Shown here piece after piece: positions 5,301 through 6,445 of a DNA stretch of 6,445 nt. The notes beneath the pieces were generated by a model, which saw nothing but the letters and a program-made list of their open reading frames with translations, did not search any database and had not been told where the DNA came from. The translations under genes and the position numbers were made by a program. Each line of letters begins with the position of its first letter. Within the stretch, counting starts at the first letter, position 1. The stretch is from a bacterium (lineage in GTDB: Bacteria; Patescibacteria; Microgenomatia; Levybacterales; UBA12049), in contig JAKAEH010000055.1 in NCBI GenBank assembly GCA_021825955.1, positions 1-6,445 on the forward strand, written 5' to 3'.

Positions 5301-6445
5301 CATGTGGTTGGAGACAATACTACATTAAAAATAGGAACAACAGTAGGTGGCAACGAAGTAAACGAAAAAAATGTATCGAGCGATGACAGCACTGGAGCAT
5401 TTAATGTAAATACGGGCACTTATTACCTCTCAGAAACAGATCTTCCTAATTACAGTTCTGTTCTTTCTTGTAAAGACGGTGAACAGACGGTAACTCCGGG
5501 AACCGGCAATTCAGTATCTGTTCAAAAAGACCATACTGTCGTTTGCACATTCATCAATACACATAAAACAGGGAGAATAACATTTCAAAAAGTAGTTGAT
5601 GATAACAGCGATGTTTCCGGCTGGAAGTTTACAGTAAATGGACAGGATTTTCATTCCGGAGATACAGTTGTATTTAACACTGGGACTTATACGGTAGCCG
5701 AATCCGGGTCTTTAGATTACACGCCTTTTTCTGTAAGCGGCGCATGCTCTTCTCTCAATGGAAAAAACGCAACTCTTACGGTTACGGAAGCGGGCGGTAC
5801 ATGTACTTTTACAAACCATGTAAAAAGAGGGAATGTTGTTGTTACTAAATATCAAGATAATAACGCAGATGGAGCGAAGCAGGACAGTGAACCCGTACTT
5901 GACGGATGGGAAATCAAACTTGGCACTGAATCCAGCCAATTTACGGGAAATGGAGATCCTGCAATTCCTGGACAAGTTACTTTTAGCGACGTATTGCCCA
6001 CAACTTATATATTGGGCGAAACAATGAAAGATGAGACGTGGATTCAATCAAATATTACATGCGATAACGGTAGATATGATGATAAGGTAAAAACATATTC
6101 ATTGACAGTTTCGCCCGGAAGCACGGTAAACTGCTCGATAGGCAATTATCAGTTGGGGCATATTAAAGTTGTAAAGAATGTTGTGAAGCCTGACGGGTCA
6201 GCAGTTACAGATACTTCAACACAATTTCCTTTCAGCGTCGACTATTCTGATCCATTTAATCTTACAGATGGTGGTCAAAGTACGGTTGATGTAAATCCAG
6301 GACCAACACATGTAATAACTGAAACTCCTTCGGAAAATTACGATTTTACAGGATGCGAAAGCAGTTCAGGCGGTTCGGCTCTTGATCTTCCACAACATGG
6401 AATAACGGTTCCGGTTTCAAGCGGACAGACAGTAACCGTAACTTG
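2367..6445 (+). CDS. giant secreted multi-repeat surface protein (Cna-B/prealbumin-like repeats), 3' end beyond window
   Basis: The frame is open for 1359 codons to the right edge. The signal peptide covers residues 1-34 (KIIRK, a hydrophobic stretch, likely cleavage after 'QTFA'). Residues 37-138 are a Pro/Thr/Ser/Glu linker. Residues 169-257 form an Ig-like beta domain, 'TTDKADYSPTDTAVITGTN' onward. Residues 258-501 form a beta-rich domain with 'CANDDPTLGSCHWIG', 'EGMSVPQRLLL' and 'KGGVHAYDFLTAYNQ'. Nine prealbumin/Cna-B-like repeats follow from residue 503. Repeats of this kind build pilin and adhesin stalks in which a Lys-Asn isopeptide bond, catalysed by a Glu, locks each domain. Those residues are present here, together with paired cysteines. 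The likely role is a long rigid surface adhesin or stalk, perhaps for host-cell attachment. ATG2367 is chosen because it begins the signal peptide and has a weak TGAG 6 bases upstream. The last two bases, TG, probably begin the Cys codon of repeat nine. The C-terminal anchor is not visible. Confidence 0.93.
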   Translation, partial: MYKIIRKSLTFVALISMLINSLAPFTYSLPQTFAQEVTPSPTDTPTPTETPAVTQTPTPTETPSVTPQATPSPTEVIPTPTQEVTPTPIPTQTTTGENNSNSNSSNSNTSENQNSPVQTPSVTPSVTPVESPSVSAAGKTGKEDLSISVIKNTSVQSLNLQASNVQASATLTTDKADYSPTDTAVITGTNLMPKATYMLFVSSTDPPAVNFSTQVTTNDQGSFTYGYQLDGNYRPNYSVQLKDATGAVVASTTFTDDASLGKDFKQCANDDPTLGSCHWIGSALQSSNSAYSEGMSVPQRLLLTNIHSTSGNVHTLTFSHQATKGGVHAYDFLTAYNQGNSPALTLNACNDFGGSDGTTCNSLRSGSNTKMVDAPDDAFISKDGSTQTRINNYESTYGNRQIKIYGNSSISLGSFSSISHDVVNSGDTSDSYVLYTLTWTSSSTNILLEMAGHLSTSADWGTNLGAGSVSGGPYHFKLDKLDGSSLGSQDNQIQAGALILPTTLTVNKICNPTSDTGKFNLQIDGQNAGSGADALCGGSTGAVVVSAASHTVGELAGTGTTLSNYTSVIGGDCAPDGSVTLTAGQAKVCNITNTKKTTVVVQKNTVGGDGTFNFTGTGANGLPGSFGITTSSNTGSQTYTVSPGVQYSVSETVPSGWDLTSSSCTSGTPSSFTPTVGQTITCTFTNTKKGHLLVQKTTVPGGDQTVFTINASGSGTITGGGAGTVTDANDKDYEVTPGTYSVSETVPSGWSKTGDTCQGVVIGAGETKTCLLTNTKLGSLVIVKSTTGGDSTFTFTTTGSGISNFFIPTNFGVGVKTFSDINPGAYSVSETVPSGWDQTSAVCNNGDNPSSITVAAGQTVTCTFTNAKKPKLTIIKVTDPISDTGKFNLSINGTQYATDISNGGTTGAQYANIGANTFAEAEGTGTSLSDYTGSVSGIGCSGTATAGTITLAAGDNKICTITNSRNTGTIELKKAWGGHVVGDNTTLKIGTTVGGNEVNEKNVSSDDSTGAFNVNTGTYYLSETDLPNYSSVLSCKDGEQTVTPGTGNSVSVQKDHTVVCTFINTHKTGRITFQKVVDDNSDVSGWKFTVNGQDFHSGDTVVFNTGTYTVAESGSLDYTPFSVSGACSSLNGKNATLTVTEAGGTCTFTNHVKRGNVVVTKYQDNNADGAKQDSEPVLDGWEIKLGTESSQFTGNGDPAIPGQVTFSDVLPTTYILGETMKDETWIQSNITCDNGRYDDKVKTYSLTVSPGSTVNCSIGNYQLGHIKVVKNVVKPDGSAVTDTSTQFPFSVDYSDPFNLTDGGQSTVDVNPGPTHVITETPSENYDFTGCESSSGGSALDLPQHGITVPVSSGQTVTVT
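2475..2780 (+). repeat. low-complexity Pro/Thr/Ser linker region
   Basis: The DNA encodes residues 37-138 of the surface protein, built on irregular PTPTxTP and SVTP units with an Asn/Ser-rich middle ('NNSNSNSSNSN'). It is degenerate at codon level, so it is an amino-acid rather than a DNA tandem repeat. Such linkers are unstructured spacers that may be glycosylated and hold the folded part away from the membrane or wall. The minus-strand frame opposite it (2448-2642, rich in Arg, Trp and Gly) is only its mirror. Confidence 0.75.
3138..3866 (+). other. cysteine-containing beta domain, residues 258-500
   Basis: This part of the surface protein lies between the Ig-like domain and the repeat array and is not itself repeated. 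It has two Cys pairs in sequence order: 'FKQCANDDPTLGSCHW' and 'NACNDFGGSDGTTCNSL'. The motifs 'YSEGMSVPQRLLLTNI', 'HTLTFSHQATKGGVHAYDF' and 'YVLYTLTWTSSSTN' suggest a beta sandwich. I recall similar 'EG.svp.R...HtltF...kgG.HAyDFlt' segments preceding prealbumin-like repeats in other large secreted bacterial proteins, but I cannot give a family name. It is the best candidate for a ligand-binding or enzymatic head. Confidence 0.55.
3873..6445 (+). repeat. array of at least nine Cna-B/prealbumin-like domain repeats
   Basis: Repeats by position are R1 3873-4154, R2 4155-4433, R3 4434-4697, R4 4698-4973, R5 4974-5264, R6 5265-5567, R7 5568-5825, R8 5826-6155 and R9 6156 to the edge (86-110 residues each). 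Each begins with a strand like 'LVIVK' and contains 'YSVSETVPSGW' or an equivalent; R1-R8 end with 'CTFTNTK' or an equivalent. The Lys/Glu/Asn sets are 508/554/593, 603/651/686, 696/744/774, 784/830/866, 876/920/963, 974/1023/1064, 1075/1112/1150 and 1161/1218/1260; R9 has K1270 and E1319, with its Asn outside. R1 and R5 are one subtype ('SDTGKFNL', longer Glu-Cys gap), R2-R4 another. R8 ('YQDNNADGAKQDSEPVLDGW') resembles SdrD B-type domains with an Asp-rich, possibly Ca-binding loop. Confidence 0.85.
4317..4877 (+). repeat. 24-bp identical segments in repeats R2 and R4
   Basis: The 24 bases at 4317-4340 and 4854-4877 are identical and encode ETVPSGWD in both repeats. R3 has a diverged copy at 4596-4619 (ETVPSGWS). 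Silent identity over eight codons is more than protein constraint requires, so it suggests recent duplication or gene conversion among R2-R4. It is also a potential site for copy-number change by slipped or homologous recombination. Confidence 0.7.

Noticed and set aside
3873..6445. CRISPR array or DNA satellite as explanation of the repetition
   Set aside because: The units are about 260-330 bp, diverged in DNA, conserved as protein and kept in one frame, so they are protein domains.
2367..6445. Alternative genetic code (UGA as Gly or Trp)
   Set aside because: No in-frame TGA occurs in 1359 codons, Trp is encoded by TGG, and Gly uses GGN codons, so the standard bacterial code suffices.

Overview
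The window looks like a chromosomal piece of an AT-rich bacterium using the standard bacterial code. The most likely source is a Candidate Phyla Radiation (Patescibacteria) member of the Microgenomates type. That placement is an inference from style: a giant secreted beta-repeat protein with an 'SPTPTPTE' linker, a small secreted protein with an 'SPSPSSSPSP' linker, and short single-domain housekeeping proteins. No rRNA, tRNA, ribosomal protein or other phylogenetic marker is present, so the taxonomy is weak. TGA is not reassigned in the long reading frame: 1359 codons contain no in-frame TGA, which argues against the UGA=Gly lineages.

Layout. Positions 1-88 may hold the last codons of an upstream frame that overlaps the next start as ATGA. 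A complete Nudix hydrolase follows (85-540, +). A VOC/glyoxalase-fold protein lies convergent to it (598-975, -), with a 14-bp palindrome between the two stops. A divergent intergenic region (976-1160) separates the VOC gene from a PIG-L/LmbE zinc deacetylase (1161-1817, +). This spacer holds a very strong Shine-Dalgarno for the VOC gene, a possible bistable leader hairpin, a 12-bp palindrome and phased TTACA repeats. One base after the deacetylase stop, a 142-residue secreted protein of unknown function begins (1819-2247, +), so the two are probably co-translated.

The right-hand 4 kb is one open reading frame (2367 to beyond 6445, at least 1359 residues). A near-consensus promoter lies just upstream of it. 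It encodes a signal peptide, a Pro/Thr/Ser-rich linker, an Ig-like beta domain, a cysteine-containing beta domain of about 240 residues, and at least nine consecutive prealbumin/Cna-B-like repeats. Every repeat carries the Lys and Glu expected for an intramolecular isopeptide bond, and the eight complete ones also carry the Asn. The complete repeats also have a cysteine pair whose second member lies exactly four residues before the Asn. This suggests a very stable, doubly cross-linked stalk or adhesin on the cell surface. The C-terminus, and so the anchoring mechanism, is outside the window.

Functionally the left half is metabolic and housekeeping (nucleotide clean-up, a metal-less VOC protein). 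The right half is envelope related (a GlcNAc-type deacetylase, a small secreted protein, a giant surface protein). I see no mobile element, CRISPR array, RNA gene or defence system.
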